Positions 55,092 through 64,000 of a stretch of DNA of 64,000 bases are shown here, piece after piece. The stretch covers positions 1 through 64,000 of the forward strand of contig NZ_JAGENB010000010.1 of the NCBI RefSeq assembly GCF_019991125.1, in the 5' to 3' direction. How positions within the stretch are numbered: position 1 is the stretch's first letter; every line of letters starts with the position of its first letter. The stretch comes from Phyllobacterium calauticae (GTDB taxonomy: Bacteria > Pseudomonadota > Alphaproteobacteria > Rhizobiales > Rhizobiaceae). The notes under the pieces were generated by a model. It saw only the letters and a list, made by a program, of their open reading frames with translations, made no database searches and was not told where the DNA came from. The translations under genes and the position numbers were made by a program.

Positions 55092-55229
55092 GTCTTCATT
55101 AAGCCTGAAATTGCATGCCTCGTGGTAAGGTACTGTTAAGTCTGAGTTTTAATTCGAATTTTATGCGTATTCGATAGTGTTGCCTCAACGGTGAGAAAAA
55201 TACACCGAAACAACAGTGAGGCAGGTATT

Positions 55230-55745
55230 ATGAACAACATACAGAGAAAGTCTGGCACGAGCCCGCATGCGACCGTGAATGATACAGCATTGCGGACTCT
55301 TTATCTTGAAGCACTTCAGTTGGTCGAACGTCTGCATCGTCGTTTACTTGACGTTGTCAAAGATGAATTCGACCGCAACGGCCGCAGCGACATCAACGCC
55401 ATCCAGGCATTGCTGCTTTTCAACATCGGCAATGCTGAACTGACCGCCGGTGAACTGCGCAGCCGCGGTTACTATCTCGGCTCGAACGTGTCCTACAATC
55501 TGAAGAAACTGGTCGAGCTCGGCTTCATCTCCCACGAGCGTTCACGCACCGACCGCCGGTCGGTTCGCGTCAGCCTGACGGAGAAGGGCAATGAAGTGGC
55601 CGAACTGGTTGCAGGCCTTTACGAGCGTCACGTGGCGTCGATCGAGCATGTCGGCGGTATCAAGGCGGAAGAATTCCAGTCGATGAACAAGGCGTTGCAG
55701 CGTCTCGACCGCTTCTGGAATGATACCATCGCCTACCGCATGTAA
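55230..55745 (+). CDS. ldtR: MarR-family regulator LdtR
   Basis: A 171-residue regulator from the ATG at 55230, with GAGGCAGG upstream. The winged helix is visible in SDINAIQALLLFNIGNAELT, GELRSRGYYLGSNVSYNLKK and the wing RSRTDRRSVRVSLTEKG. In Candidatus Liberibacter and relatives LdtR activates the adjacent L,D-transpeptidase gene ldtP and affects stress tolerance; the same order here supports the name. A terminator follows. Confidence 0.88.
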   Translation: MNNIQRKSGTSPHATVNDTALRTLYLEALQLVERLHRRLLDVVKDEFDRNGRSDINAIQALLLFNIGNAELTAGELRSRGYYLGSNVSYNLKKLVELGFISHERSRTDRRSVRVSLTEKGNEVAELVAGLYERHVASIEHVGGIKAEEFQSMNKALQRLDRFWNDTIAYRM

Positions 55746-55767
55746 TCCTCGAAACCACTGTCAAACA

Positions 55768-55803
55768 AAAGCCCGGCTTCGCGTGACAGCGAAGGCGGGC
55801 TTT
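55768..55803 (+). terminator. Rho-independent terminator of ldtR
   Basis: AAAGCCCGGCTTCGC (55768-55782) pairs with GCGAAGGCGGGCTTT (55789-55803) with one mismatch or bulge. It separates ldtR from ldtP. Confidence 0.75.
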
Positions 55804-56071
55804 GCTGTGCAGGGCTGTGCCAACGGGCCAAAAGTCATCAATCCGCCATAATGGCGTGGAAAGGCGTTTTGAGTTATTCCATAATTCAGTGAAGCTTAAA
55901 TAGCGGCCTCCGCACGGGCTGATCGGCGCTCGAACCATCACGATAACGCGATCAGTGCAAAAGTTGCTGTTTATTAAGGGTGTTCCTGATAATTTTGGAA
56001 ACCATAATCCGTGTTCTGCGTTATGAGGCGACGGGTTGGTTACAGAACTTCCAATTGGGTTGGGCAATACT
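55804..56071. other. Intergenic region between ldtR and ldtP
   Basis: About 270 nt that should hold the ldtP promoter and, by analogy, an LdtR binding site. The section at 55900-56000 is AT-rich. No exact operator was fixed. Confidence 0.4.
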
Positions 56072-57349
56072 ATGAAGAAACTAGGATCATCAGCGCTTGA
56101 TCGCCGCACATTCCTCACGGGCGTGGCAACAGCTGGTTTGGCTGCCATTGCATCGTCCGCCTGGGCGGAAGATGCCGCAATCAACGACATCCTTGCTTCT
56201 CCACGCCGCGGCAACTGGGACGACCAGTTCGACGCACGCTCCAGCGCCCATGCCAAGGTGGCCAGCTTCCAGCCGATTGCCAGCCCCGAGACGGTGTCCT
56301 TCATTCAGGCGGCCATCAACAGCTACAACCAGATCGTTGCCGGTGGCGGCTGGCCGAACGTGCCGGTTACCACCAAACTGCAACTCGGCGTTGTCGATCC
56401 TTCCGTTTCCATCCTGCGCAAGCGCCTGATGGTATCGGGCGATCTGTCCGCGAGCGCCGGCATTTCCAATTCGTTCGACACCTATGTCGATGCGGCGGTG
56501 AAGCGTTTCCAGACCCGTCACGGCCTTCCCGCTGATGGTGTCATGGGCCAGTTCACCATTGCCGCCATGAACATTCCGGCCAATATCCGGCTCGGCCAGC
56601 TGCAGACCAATCTGGAGCGCGTGCGCACGCTCGCCGCTGCCAACCAGGGCGCCCGCTATGTCATGGTCAATATTCCGGCCGCGCAGATCGAAGCCGTCGA
56701 GGGCGGCCGCGTCGTGCAGCGCCATACGGCCATTGTCGGCAAGATCGACCGCCAGACTCCAATTCTCGACTCCAAGATCTCCGAAGTCATTCTCAACCCT
56801 TACTGGACGGCACCGAAGTCGATCATCCAGAAGGACATTATCCCGCTGATGCGCAAGGATCCGACATACCTCACGCGCAACAAGATCCGCCTGTTCAACG
56901 AACAGCGCCAGGAAGTGCCGCCGGAAAGCGTCGACTGGAACACCGACGATGCGGTCAAGCTGATGTTCCGTCAGGACCCGGGCAAGATCAACGCCATGTC
57001 CTCGACCAAGATCAACTTCCCCAATCCCTATGCGGTTTACATGCATGACACGCCGCAGCAGGGCAATTTCAACAAGCTGATGCGCTTCGATTCCTCCGGC
57101 TGCGTGCGCGTGCAGAACGTGCGCGACCTGAATGTCTGGCTGCTGCGCAACACGCCGGGCTGGGACCGCCAGACCATGGATGCGACGATCAAATCCGGCG
57201 TCAACACGCCGATCGCCGTTGCCGATCCGGTTCCCCTGCATTTCGTCTATGTCAGCGCCTGGTCGACCGGCGACGGCGTCGTCCAGCTGCGCGACGATAT
57301 TTACGAGCGCGATGGCCAGCAGGCCCTGTCGATCGGCACCAACACCTGA
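56072..57349 (+). CDS. ldtP: L,D-transpeptidase LdtP
   Basis: A 425-residue protein from the ATG at 56072. The N terminus carries a twin-arginine-type signal (DRRTFLTGVATAGLAAIASS). A peptidoglycan-binding motif follows (KRFQTRHGLPADGVMGQFTI), then the YkuD catalytic domain with MHDTPQQGNF and FDSSGCVRVQN, whose Cys is the nucleophile and His the partner. It crosslinks peptidoglycan 3-3 or attaches proteins to it in the periplasm. The gene is monocistronic, under presumed LdtR control. Confidence 0.92.
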   Translation: MKKLGSSALDRRTFLTGVATAGLAAIASSAWAEDAAINDILASPRRGNWDDQFDARSSAHAKVASFQPIASPETVSFIQAAINSYNQIVAGGGWPNVPVTTKLQLGVVDPSVSILRKRLMVSGDLSASAGISNSFDTYVDAAVKRFQTRHGLPADGVMGQFTIAAMNIPANIRLGQLQTNLERVRTLAAANQGARYVMVNIPAAQIEAVEGGRVVQRHTAIVGKIDRQTPILDSKISEVILNPYWTAPKSIIQKDIIPLMRKDPTYLTRNKIRLFNEQRQEVPPESVDWNTDDAVKLMFRQDPGKINAMSSTKINFPNPYAVYMHDTPQQGNFNKLMRFDSSGCVRVQNVRDLNVWLLRNTPGWDRQTMDATIKSGVNTPIAVADPVPLHFVYVSAWSTGDGVVQLRDDIYERDGQQALSIGTNT

Positions 57350-57381
57350 TCGCTGCATCTGCTTGAATATGCTGATATTGC

Positions 57382-57405
57382 AAAGACCGCCTCCGGGCGG
57401 TCTTT
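57382..57405 (+). terminator. Rho-independent terminator of ldtP
   Basis: AAAGACCGCC pairs with GGCGGTCTTT around TCCG, followed by a T run. A compact, perfect stem. Confidence 0.85.
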
Positions 57406-57536
57406 TTGCATTTGAATGGTGGATGGCGGTTTCGGGCTAGTGCTTTTCGCCCACCGGCCATTGGCCTTGATCGTTTAAGTATGATAATGCGCCGGAAATA
57501 CCTACTCACTTACCGGCAAATGAGGGTCCAGGCACC

Positions 57537-58847
57537 ATGTCGAATGCAAGCGCTTCCGTTGCAGATACATTTTTCAACGCATCACTCGAAGACATCGATC
57601 CGGAAATTTTTGGCTCCATCCGTAAGGAACTGGGCCGCCAGCGCCACGAGATCGAGCTGATCGCCTCGGAAAACATCGTTTCGCGTGCCGTGCTTGAGGC
57701 ACAGGGCTCGATCATGACCAACAAATATGCCGAGGGTTATCCGGGCAAGCGCTATTATGGCGGCTGCCAGTTTGTCGATATCGCGGAAGAACTGGCCATC
57801 GAGCGCGCCAAAAAACTGTTCAATTGCGAATATGCCAATGTGCAGCCGAATTCCGGCAGCCAGATGAACCAGGCCGTATTCCTGGCACTGCTGCAGCCGG
57901 GCGACACGTTCATGGGTCTTGACCTCAATTCCGGCGGGCACCTGACCCACGGTTCGCCCGTCAACATGTCCGGCAAGTGGTTCAATGTCGTTTCCTATGG
58001 CGTGCGCCAGGACGACAACCTGCTCGACATGGCCGAAATCGAACGCCTGGCGCATCAGCACAAGCCAAAGCTGATCATTGCCGGCGGCACGGCCTACTCG
58101 CGCGTCTGGGATTTCGAGCGTTTCCGCCAGATCGCCGATGCGGTCGGCGCCTATCTCATGGTCGACATGGCGCACATCGCCGGTCTCGTGGCTGCCGGTG
58201 TGCACCCGTCGCCGCTGCCACATGCGCATGTCACCACCACCACGACGCACAAATCCCTGCGCGGCCCGCGCGGCGGCATGATCCTGACCAACGACGCTGA
58301 TATTGCCAAGAAGATCAATTCGGCTGTCTTCCCCGGCCTGCAGGGCGGACCGCTGATGCATGTCATCGCCGCCAAGGCCGTGGCTTTCGGCGAAGCGCTG
58401 AAGCCGGAATTCAAGACCTACGGCCAGAATGTCGTGAACAATGCCCGTACCCTGGCGGAATCGCTGAAGAAGAACGGCCTCAACATCGTTTCGGGTGGCA
58501 CCGACAACCATCTGATGCTGGTGGACCTGCGTCCCAAGAATGCCACCGGCAAGCGTGCGGAAGCCGCGCTTGGCCGCGCCAACATCACCTGCAACAAGAA
58601 CGGCATCCCGTTCGACCCGGAAAAGCCGTTCGTCACCTCGGGCGTGCGCCTGGGCACCCCGGCCGGCACGACGCGCGGTTTCGGCGCGGCCGAATTCACC
58701 GAGATCGGCAATCTGATTTCGGAAGTGCTCGATGGCCTGAAGGTTGCCAATTCCGACGAGGGCAATGCAGCGGTTGAAAAGGCCGTGCAGACCAAGGTGG
58801 TCGAGCTGACTGGCCGCTTCCCGCTTTACCCCTATCTCGGACAGTAA
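57537..58847 (+). CDS. glyA: Serine hydroxymethyltransferase
   Basis: A 436-residue PLP enzyme of normal length. The PLP Lys is in [15 protein letters not shown]; other family blocks are [19 protein letters not shown] and [19 protein letters not shown]. It makes glycine and 5,10-methylene-THF from serine. The glyA-nrdR-rib order is typical of the group. A terminator and a palindromic element follow before nrdR. Confidence 0.97.
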   Translation: MSNASASVADTFFNASLEDIDPEIFGSIRKELGRQRHEIELIASENIVSRAVLEAQGSIMTNKYAEGYPGKRYYGGCQFVDIAEELAIERAKKLFNCEYANVQPNSGSQMNQAVFLALLQPGDTFMGLDLNSGGHLTHGSPVNMSGKWFNVVSYGVRQDDNLLDMAEIERLAHQHKPKLIIAGGTAYSRVWDFERFRQIADAVGAYLMVDMAHIAGLVAAGVHPSPLPHAHVTTTTTHKSLRGPRGGMILTNDADIAKKINSAVFPGLQGGPLMHVIAAKAVAFGEALKPEFKTYGQNVVNNARTLAESLKKNGLNIVSGGTDNHLMLVDLRPKNATGKRAEAALGRANITCNKNGIPFDPEKPFVTSGVRLGTPAGTTRGFGAAEFTEIGNLISEVLDGLKVANSDEGNAAVEKAVQTKVVELTGRFPLYPYLGQ

Positions 58848-58865
58848 ATCCGGGAGAAATACTGG

Positions 58866-58895
58866 AAATGGCGGTGCTTGAGCGCCGCCATTTTT
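58866..58895 (+). terminator. Rho-independent terminator of glyA
   Basis: AAATGGCGG (58866-58874) pairs with CCGCCATTT (58885-58893), extended inward by TGC/GCG with one G-T-like mismatch, and runs into TTTTT. Confidence 0.8.
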
Positions 58896-58916
58896 GTTTG
58901 CGGGTGCGGGCGGAAG

Positions 58917-59038
58917 TGCGTGGTTCGACACGCTCACCATGAGGGAGGTGAGTTGGCTTCAAGCTAATCGCAACGGTTGCAGGGTATGGCTCCTTGCAAT
59001 CCTCCATCTCCCTCATGGTGAGCGTGTCGAACCACGCA
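58917..59038. repeat. Element with perfect 31-bp inverted repeats
   Basis: The 31 nt at 58917-58947 (starting TGCGTGGTTCGACACGCTCA) recur exactly as reverse complement at 59008-59038, 60 nt apart. No gene is inside. A partial copy of the arm, TGTCGAACCACGC, recurs at 62488-62500. It fits a short intergenic REP/MITE-like element. Confidence 0.75.
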
Positions 59039-59180
59039 CAGCAGCTTTGCCACCAGCCGGTCAAGATTAGCCAGACCAACCATTTCTTTGACACATCGTT
59101 GCGGCCAGGGTGCTTTTATATCGTACCGAAAGCCACTATCTTCCCTAACGATTTCAGAATCATCTCCGGAAAGCCAAACG

Positions 59181-59663
59181 ATGCGTTGTCCCTACTGCCA
59201 GTCTGAGGATACTCAGGTGAAAGATTCCCGCCCCGCCGAAGATGGGGCGGTGATCCGCAGACGGCGCATCTGTACCGTGTGCGGCGGGCGCTTCACCACC
59301 TTCGAGCGCGTGCAGCTGCGCGATCTCAGCGTGATCAAGAAGAGCGGCCGCAAGGTGGCTTTCGACCGCGACAAGCTGATGCGTTCGGTGGAAGTGGCAC
59401 TGCGCAAGCGGCAGGTCGATCCGGAACGGGTGGAGCGCGCGGTGTCGGGCATTGTCCGCCAGCTCGAAAGCTCCGGCGAACCGGAGGTCAGCTCCGACGA
59501 AATCGGCCGGCTGGTCATGGATGCGCTGAAAGGCATCGACGACATCGCCTACATCCGCTTCGCCTCGGTCTACCGCAATTTCCGCGAGGCCAAGGATTTC
59601 CACAATGTGATCGACGAAATCACCGCTGGCGATGTTGCGTCCGATCCGGTCGAGGATGAGTGA
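59181..59663 (+). CDS. nrdR: Transcriptional repressor NrdR
   Basis: A 160-residue regulator from the ATG at 59181. It starts [18 protein letters not shown] with a zinc ribbon (CPYC and CTVCG), then an ATP-cone ([20 protein letters not shown]). NrdR senses ATP/dATP and represses ribonucleotide reductase genes. Earlier in-frame ATGs would add an unnatural N-terminal extension. Its stop overlaps the ribD start. Confidence 0.97.
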   Translation: MRCPYCQSEDTQVKDSRPAEDGAVIRRRRICTVCGGRFTTFERVQLRDLSVIKKSGRKVAFDRDKLMRSVEVALRKRQVDPERVERAVSGIVRQLESSGEPEVSSDEIGRLVMDALKGIDDIAYIRFASVYRNFREAKDFHNVIDEITAGDVASDPVEDE

Positions 59664-60778
59664 ACCGCATGAACCCATCGGAGCAGAGTGCGCTTGACCG
59701 GCGCTACATGGCTGCGGCCATTCGTCTGTCGCGCAGCCATCAGGGGCTGACGGGAACAAACCCGTCCGTCGCCACGCTGATTGTCGACAAGGACGGTGTC
59801 ATTGCCGGGCGCGGCGTGACCGCCATCGGCGGGCGGCCGCATGCGGAAACACAAGCCCTGGCCGAGGCTGGCGACCGGGCGAGGGGCGCCACGGCCTATG
59901 TCACGCTCGAACCCTGCGCCCATCACGGCAAGACGCCGCCCTGTGCCGATGCGCTTGTGACAGCGGGCGTCAGCCGCGTCGTTGCCGCCGCCAATGACCC
60001 GGATGACCGGGTGGCGGGCAGGGGCTATGCCATCCTGCGCAATGGCGGCATCGAGGTGGTGACCGGCGTTCTGGCGGCCGAAGCCGCCGATTATCTCGCC
60101 GGCTACCTGATTCGATCATCGAAAAAGCGCCCGGAAGTGACTCTGAAACTTGCACTTTCCGCCGATGGTTATATCGGCAGGCACGGGACGGGCCAGATTG
60201 CCATCACCGGCCCGGTCGCGCGGGCGCAGGTGCACCTGATGCGGGCTGAATCCGATGCCATTCTCGTGGGAATCGGCACGGCGCTGGCCGATGACCCCGT
60301 CTTGACCTGCCGCCTGCCGGGGCTGGAAAACCGCTCGCCGGTGCGCGTCGTGCTCGACAGCCGGCTGCGTCTGCCGCTGGACAGCAAGCTGGTGCAATCG
60401 GCGGGTAGCGTTCCCCTGTGGATTGCCGCCAGCGCCCAGGCCGATCCGGCCAAGCGCCAGGCGCTGGTCGCGGCGGGCTGCCGTATGCTCGCGACCGAAA
60501 CCGACTGCGGCGCAACCGCGCTGCCGGAACTGCTCGACGATCTGGCGGCGCAGGGCATCGCCACGCTGATGGTGGAGGGCGGTGCCGCCGTCGCGTCTGC
60601 GCTTCTGCAGGACGATCTCGTTGACCGCATTGCGCTTTTTGAAGGCCCGCTGGCAATCGGATCGAACGGCGGTCTTGCAGTACCGGAACTTTCTTCCCAT
60701 ATCGCTCGTGACTTCACGCTGTCGCGGGATGACCGCTTCGGTGACGATCACTATCGCGAATACGTAAGACCCATCTGA
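59660..60778 (+). CDS. ribD: Bifunctional riboflavin deaminase/reductase
   Basis: A 372-residue protein, from a GTG that overlaps the nrdR stop as GTGA; an ATG at 59669 is an alternative. The deaminase zinc site is in [15 protein letters not shown] and [19 protein letters not shown]. The C-terminal reductase half has [20 protein letters not shown] and [13 protein letters not shown]. It performs the second and third steps of riboflavin synthesis. Confidence 0.95.
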   Translation: MNRMNPSEQSALDRRYMAAAIRLSRSHQGLTGTNPSVATLIVDKDGVIAGRGVTAIGGRPHAETQALAEAGDRARGATAYVTLEPCAHHGKTPPCADALVTAGVSRVVAAANDPDDRVAGRGYAILRNGGIEVVTGVLAAEAADYLAGYLIRSSKKRPEVTLKLALSADGYIGRHGTGQIAITGPVARAQVHLMRAESDAILVGIGTALADDPVLTCRLPGLENRSPVRVVLDSRLRLPLDSKLVQSAGSVPLWIAASAQADPAKRQALVAAGCRMLATETDCGATALPELLDDLAAQGIATLMVEGGAAVASALLQDDLVDRIALFEGPLAIGSNGGLAVPELSSHIARDFTLSRDDRFGDDHYREYVRPI

Positions 60779-60788
60779 GGAACTATGC

Positions 60789-61403
60789 ATGTTTACGGGA
60801 ATTGTAACGGATATCGGCAAGATAGGTCAGGTCAAGCCGCTCAATGAAGGCGTGCTTCTGCGCGTGGAGACCAATTACGATCCGCAGACGATCGAGATCG
60901 GCGCCTCCATCTCCTGTTCAGGCGTGTGCCTGACCGTCGTGACGCTGCCGGAAAAGGGTTCGAATGCCCGCTGGTTCGAGGTGGAAGCCTGGGAAGAGGC
61001 TCTGCGCCTGACCAGCATCGCCAACTGGAAGAACGGCACGCGGATCAACCTGGAACGCTCGCTGAAGCTGGGCGACGAGATGGGCGGGCACCTTGTCTCC
61101 GGCCATATCGATGCCATGGCCGAGATCGTCAAGCGCGAGGATGAGGGCGATGCCGTCCGCTTCACGCTGCGGGTGCCGGAAGAACTGGCGCGGTTCATCG
61201 CGCCGAAAGGCTCCGTGGCGCTCGACGGCACGTCACTGACGGTCAATGCCGTCAATGGCAATGAATTCGACGTCTTGTTGATCCGCCATTCGCTCGAAGT
61301 CACCACCTGGGGCGACCGCAAGGCCGGTGACAAGGTGAATATCGAGATCGATCAGATGGCGAGATACGCTGCACGGCTTGCGGAATATCCGAAATCAGCC
61401 TAG
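60789..61403 (+). CDS. ribE: Riboflavin synthase (alpha chain)
   Basis: A 204-residue protein starting MFTGIVTDIG, the family's invariant N terminus. Its two homologous barrels are seen in ISCSGVCLTVVTLPEKG and, in the second half, VALDGTSLTVNAVNGNEFDV. GHLVSGHID marks the active-site region. It converts two lumazines into riboflavin. It follows ribD by 10 nt. Confidence 0.95.
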   Translation: MFTGIVTDIGKIGQVKPLNEGVLLRVETNYDPQTIEIGASISCSGVCLTVVTLPEKGSNARWFEVEAWEEALRLTSIANWKNGTRINLERSLKLGDEMGGHLVSGHIDAMAEIVKREDEGDAVRFTLRVPEELARFIAPKGSVALDGTSLTVNAVNGNEFDVLLIRHSLEVTTWGDRKAGDKVNIEIDQMARYAARLAEYPKSA

Positions 61404-61459
61404 GACCACACGCAGAGGCGGAGCATCTTCGCCACCCCCATTGAGTTCTGGAGTTTTCC

Positions 61460-61921
61460 ATGTCCAAAAAAAAGGCGCATGCGCCCCATCTGTTGATCGT
61501 GGAAGCGCGATTCTACGACGACCTGTCGGATGCCCTGCTGAACGGTGCCAAACTGGCGCTCGATGAAGGCAAGGCAACCTATGATGTCGTGACCGTTCCC
61601 GGCGCGCTTGAAGTGCCTGCCGCCATTTCTTTTGCCCTCGATGCAGCGGAAGACGGCGGAACGGAGTATGATGGCTTCGTGGCGCTTGGTACGGTCATTC
61701 GCGGCGAAACCTATCATTTCGATATCGTTGCCAATGAATCCTGCCGTGCTCTGATGGAGCTTGCGGTGGATGAAAGCATTGCCATCGGCAATGGCATTCT
61801 CACCGTCGAGAACGAAGAGCAGGCCTGGGCCCGTGCCCGCCGCGAGGACAAGGACAAGGGTGGCTTTGCAGCGCGCGCTGCCTTGACCATGATTGCCCTC
61901 AAGGAAAAACTCGGAGCCTGA
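61460..61921 (+). CDS. ribH: 6,7-dimethyl-8-ribityllumazine synthase
   Basis: A 153-residue protein. Family blocks are [20 protein letters not shown] and [20 protein letters not shown], the latter with the catalytic His. The product is the direct substrate of RibE. The next gene nusB begins 4 nt after the stop, a conserved linkage. Confidence 0.95.
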   Translation: MSKKKAHAPHLLIVEARFYDDLSDALLNGAKLALDEGKATYDVVTVPGALEVPAAISFALDAAEDGGTEYDGFVALGTVIRGETYHFDIVANESCRALMELAVDESIAIGNGILTVENEEQAWARARREDKDKGGFAARAALTMIALKEKLGA

Positions 61922-61925
61922 CCGG

Positions 61926-62432
61926 ATGCCTGCTTCCAAAGATGGGGAAAGTCCCGCTGTAAAGCCCGCCAACAAGCGCGGCGTTGCCCGCCTGGCGGCG
62001 GTGCAGGCACTGTACCAGATGGACGTTGCCGGAACCGGCGTGATCGAGGTGGTGGCGGAATATGAAGCGCACCGTCTCGGCAAGGAAGTCGACGGTACGC
62101 AGTATCTGGATGCCGATCCGCAATGGTTCCGTGCCATTGTCGCCGGTGTGGTTGCTGAGCAGACATCCCTCGACCCGATGATCCGCCAGGCCCTGACCGA
62201 AGACTGGCCGCTGTCACGGCTCGATTCCACGCTGCGGGCGATCCTGCGCGCCGGTATCTGGGAACTGAAGAACCGTCCCGATGTGCCGACGGCGGTTATC
62301 GTTTCGGAATATATCGACATCGCCAAGGCCTTCTACACGGAAGACGAACCCAAGTTGGTGAATGCCGTGCTCGACCGTCTGGCCTTCGAATTGCGCGGTG
62401 AAAGCCGCGGCGCGAAGAACCCGCGCGGCTGA
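61926..62432 (+). CDS. nusB: Transcription antitermination factor NusB
   Basis: A 168-residue all-helical protein from the ATG at 61926. Family blocks are [20 protein letters not shown] and [20 protein letters not shown], then [20 protein letters not shown]. NusB binds NusE and boxA RNA in rRNA antitermination. It is about 20-25 residues longer than E. coli NusB, mainly at the N terminus, which is normal in alphaproteobacteria. Confidence 0.95.
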   Translation: MPASKDGESPAVKPANKRGVARLAAVQALYQMDVAGTGVIEVVAEYEAHRLGKEVDGTQYLDADPQWFRAIVAGVVAEQTSLDPMIRQALTEDWPLSRLDSTLRAILRAGIWELKNRPDVPTAVIVSEYIDIAKAFYTEDEPKLVNAVLDRLAFELRGESRGAKNPRG

Positions 62433-62711
62433 CGTCCCTTCATTGAAAATGGCGGACACCCGCCTTTGGCGTGGTGCGTGGTGCGCTTGTCGAACCACGC
62501 GCCAGCCAGAACACAATGCGCCAAACCTGCTGAATCAGATCGGTCTATCCCAACCCTGAGCCGCCTCAGCGAAAGGCCTTGACCTTTTCGCATCCGCTTC
62601 GTTACTCCTAGTACATACGGTCGCGTTTCTGCCGGCCTGGCAGATTTTGCGTGCCGTACCGAACCTGACCTGGGGAGGGGTATTTTTCGGGTCAAAATCT
62701 GAGGGAGTGGC

Positions 62712-64000
62712 ATGACTATACTGTTTCTCGTCATCGCCTGCGGTCTGCTGTCTGTCGTTTACGCTTTCTGGGCTACCCAATCGGTGCTCGCAGCGGACCA
62801 GGGCAATGCGCGCATGCAAGAAATCGCCGGTGCAATTCGCGAAGGTGCACAGGCCTATCTCACACGTCAGTATACCACGATCGCCATGGTTGGCGTCGTT
62901 GTCTTTCTAGCAGTCTGGTACCTCTTGTCTTCCACCGCGGCAGTCGGCTTCATGATCGGTGCCGTCTTGTCGGGGCTTGCCGGTTTCATCGGCATGCATG
63001 TTTCCGTCCGTGCCAATGTGCGCACGGCGCAGGCATCGTCCCGCAGTCTCGCCGCCGGTCTCGAGATCGCGTTCAAATCCGGCGCGATCACCGGCATGCT
63101 CGTGGCCGGTCTCGCCCTTTTGGGTGTCTCGGTCTATTATTATATCCTGACCGGCCCGATGGGCCATCTGCCTGCGGACCGTGTTGTCATTGACGCGCTT
63201 GTCTCCCTCGGGTTCGGTGCGTCGCTTATTTCCATCTTCGCCCGTCTTGGCGGTGGCATCTTCACCAAGGGTGCCGACGTCGGCGGCGATCTCGTCGGCA
63301 AGGTCGAAGCCGGAATTCCCGAAGATGACCCGCGCAACCCGGCAACCATCGCCGACAATGTGGGCGACAATGTCGGCGACTGCGCCGGCATGGCCGCCGA
63401 CCTTTTCGAAACCTATGCGGTGACCATTGTTGCCACCATGGTTCTGGGTGCCATCTTCTTTGCCGCAACGCCCGTCCTGAGCACGGTCATGCTTTATCCC
63501 TTGGCGATCTGCGGCGCCTGCATCATCACCTCGATTGCCGGGACGTTCTTCGTCAAGCTCGGTGCGAACAACTCGATCATGGGGGCGCTCTACAAGGGCC
63601 TCATCGTGACGGGTCTTCTGTCGATTGCCGGTCTTGCCCTTGCCACGTCGATGACTGTCGGCTGGGGCGAGGTGGGTATTGTTGCGGGTAAATCGATCAC
63701 CGGCATCAATCTCTTCTACTGTGGCCTGGTCGGGCTTGTGGTGACGGGGTTGATCGTGGTGATTACCGAGTACTACACCGGCACCGGCAAGCGCCCCGTC
63801 AATTCGATTGCCCAGGCATCGGTCACCGGTCACGGCACCAACGTCATCCAGGGTCTGGCCGTGTCGCTTGAATCGACGGCGCTGCCCGCCCTGGTCATCG
63901 TCGGCGGCATCATCTCGACCTACCAGCTTGCCGGGCTGTTCGGCACCGGCATCGCCGTTACCGCCATGCTCGGCATTGCCGGCATGATCGTTGCGCTCGA
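62712..64000 (+). CDS. hppA: Membrane-bound proton-pumping pyrophosphatase (partial)
   Basis: The first 429 residues of a polytopic pump from the ATG at 62712, with GAGGGAG upstream; the frame is open to the window end. The catalytic block is intact: [20 protein letters not shown] and [20 protein letters not shown]. It couples hydrolysis of pyrophosphate to proton export. The residue that separates K+-dependent from K+-independent types lies beyond the window (near residue 460), so the type is unknown. Confidence 0.95.
   Translation, partial: MTILFLVIACGLLSVVYAFWATQSVLAADQGNARMQEIAGAIREGAQAYLTRQYTTIAMVGVVVFLAVWYLLSSTAAVGFMIGAVLSGLAGFIGMHVSVRANVRTAQASSRSLAAGLEIAFKSGAITGMLVAGLALLGVSVYYYILTGPMGHLPADRVVIDALVSLGFGASLISIFARLGGGIFTKGADVGGDLVGKVEAGIPEDDPRNPATIADNVGDNVGDCAGMAADLFETYAVTIVATMVLGAIFFAATPVLSTVMLYPLAICGACIITSIAGTFFVKLGANNSIMGALYKGLIVTGLLSIAGLALATSMTVGWGEVGIVAGKSITGINLFYCGLVGLVVTGLIVVITEYYTGTGKRPVNSIAQASVTGHGTNVIQGLAVSLESTALPALVIVGGIISTYQLAGLFGTGIAVTAMLGIAGMIVAL

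Noticed and set aside
61404-61459. FMN riboswitch upstream of ribH
   Set aside because: The 56-nt gap is too short for the RFN element and lacks its conserved segments.

Overview
The window looks like a chromosomal segment of an alphaproteobacterium of the order Hyphomicrobiales, close to Brucellaceae or Phyllobacteriaceae. The evidence is the gene order (ldtR-ldtP-glyA-nrdR-ribD-ribE-ribH-nusB-hppA; ppk-ppx near rnd and aspS; metC beside aapJQMP), moderately high GC, and families typical of the group (DUF982, Aap transporter, LdtR, Bpt). The genus cannot be fixed from sequence alone.

Left end, 1 to about 8.4 kb: the end of a prophage or its remnant. It has the tail of a truncated gene, a methyltransferase, a lysis cassette (endolysin, nested Rz/Rz1 spanins, a small membrane/coiled-coil protein) and two tiny genes. 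Opposite these, a dense leftward run of eleven genes (8419 down to 3414) carries mostly unknown proteins: a DUF2750 protein, a tandem pair of related CxxC proteins, an HMCES/YedK abasic-site protein, and a polytopic protein resembling GT-C glycosyltransferases.

Accessory zone, about 8.4 to 25 kb: small, often orphan genes with AT-rich gaps. These include a stand-alone FkbH-type HAD protein, a LysE-family pseudogene with an internal deletion, a second DUF2750 protein, a YnfA protein, two PAP2 phosphatases, a DUF982 protein, an orphan Flp pilin followed by two strong hairpins, a secreted glycine-rich repeat protein, a DUF305 protein and metC. Several very short single-span membrane proteins (28, 36, 42 and 44 residues) lie here and are easy to miss.

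Core zone, 25.5 to 64 kb: the general amino-acid ABC transporter aapJQMP; a flavin monooxygenase with a zf-CHCC protein; ppk-ppx (polyphosphate synthesis and breakdown, overlapping by 4 nt); rnd; aspS; parC; a TetR-MFP-RND efflux operon with a promoter bracketed by two palindromes; two EamA transporters; bpt; hemB; an enoyl-CoA hydratase-family gene; the LdtR/LdtP cell-wall pair; glyA; nrdR; the riboflavin cluster with nusB; and the start of hppA, cut by the window end. Two intergenic inverted-repeat elements (50308-50466 and 58917-59038) look like short non-coding mobile or REP-type repeats.

No rRNA, tRNA, CRISPR array or intact insertion sequence was recognised. No computation was run: family calls are from reading motifs, and starts were chosen from visible Shine-Dalgarno sequences and gene overlaps.
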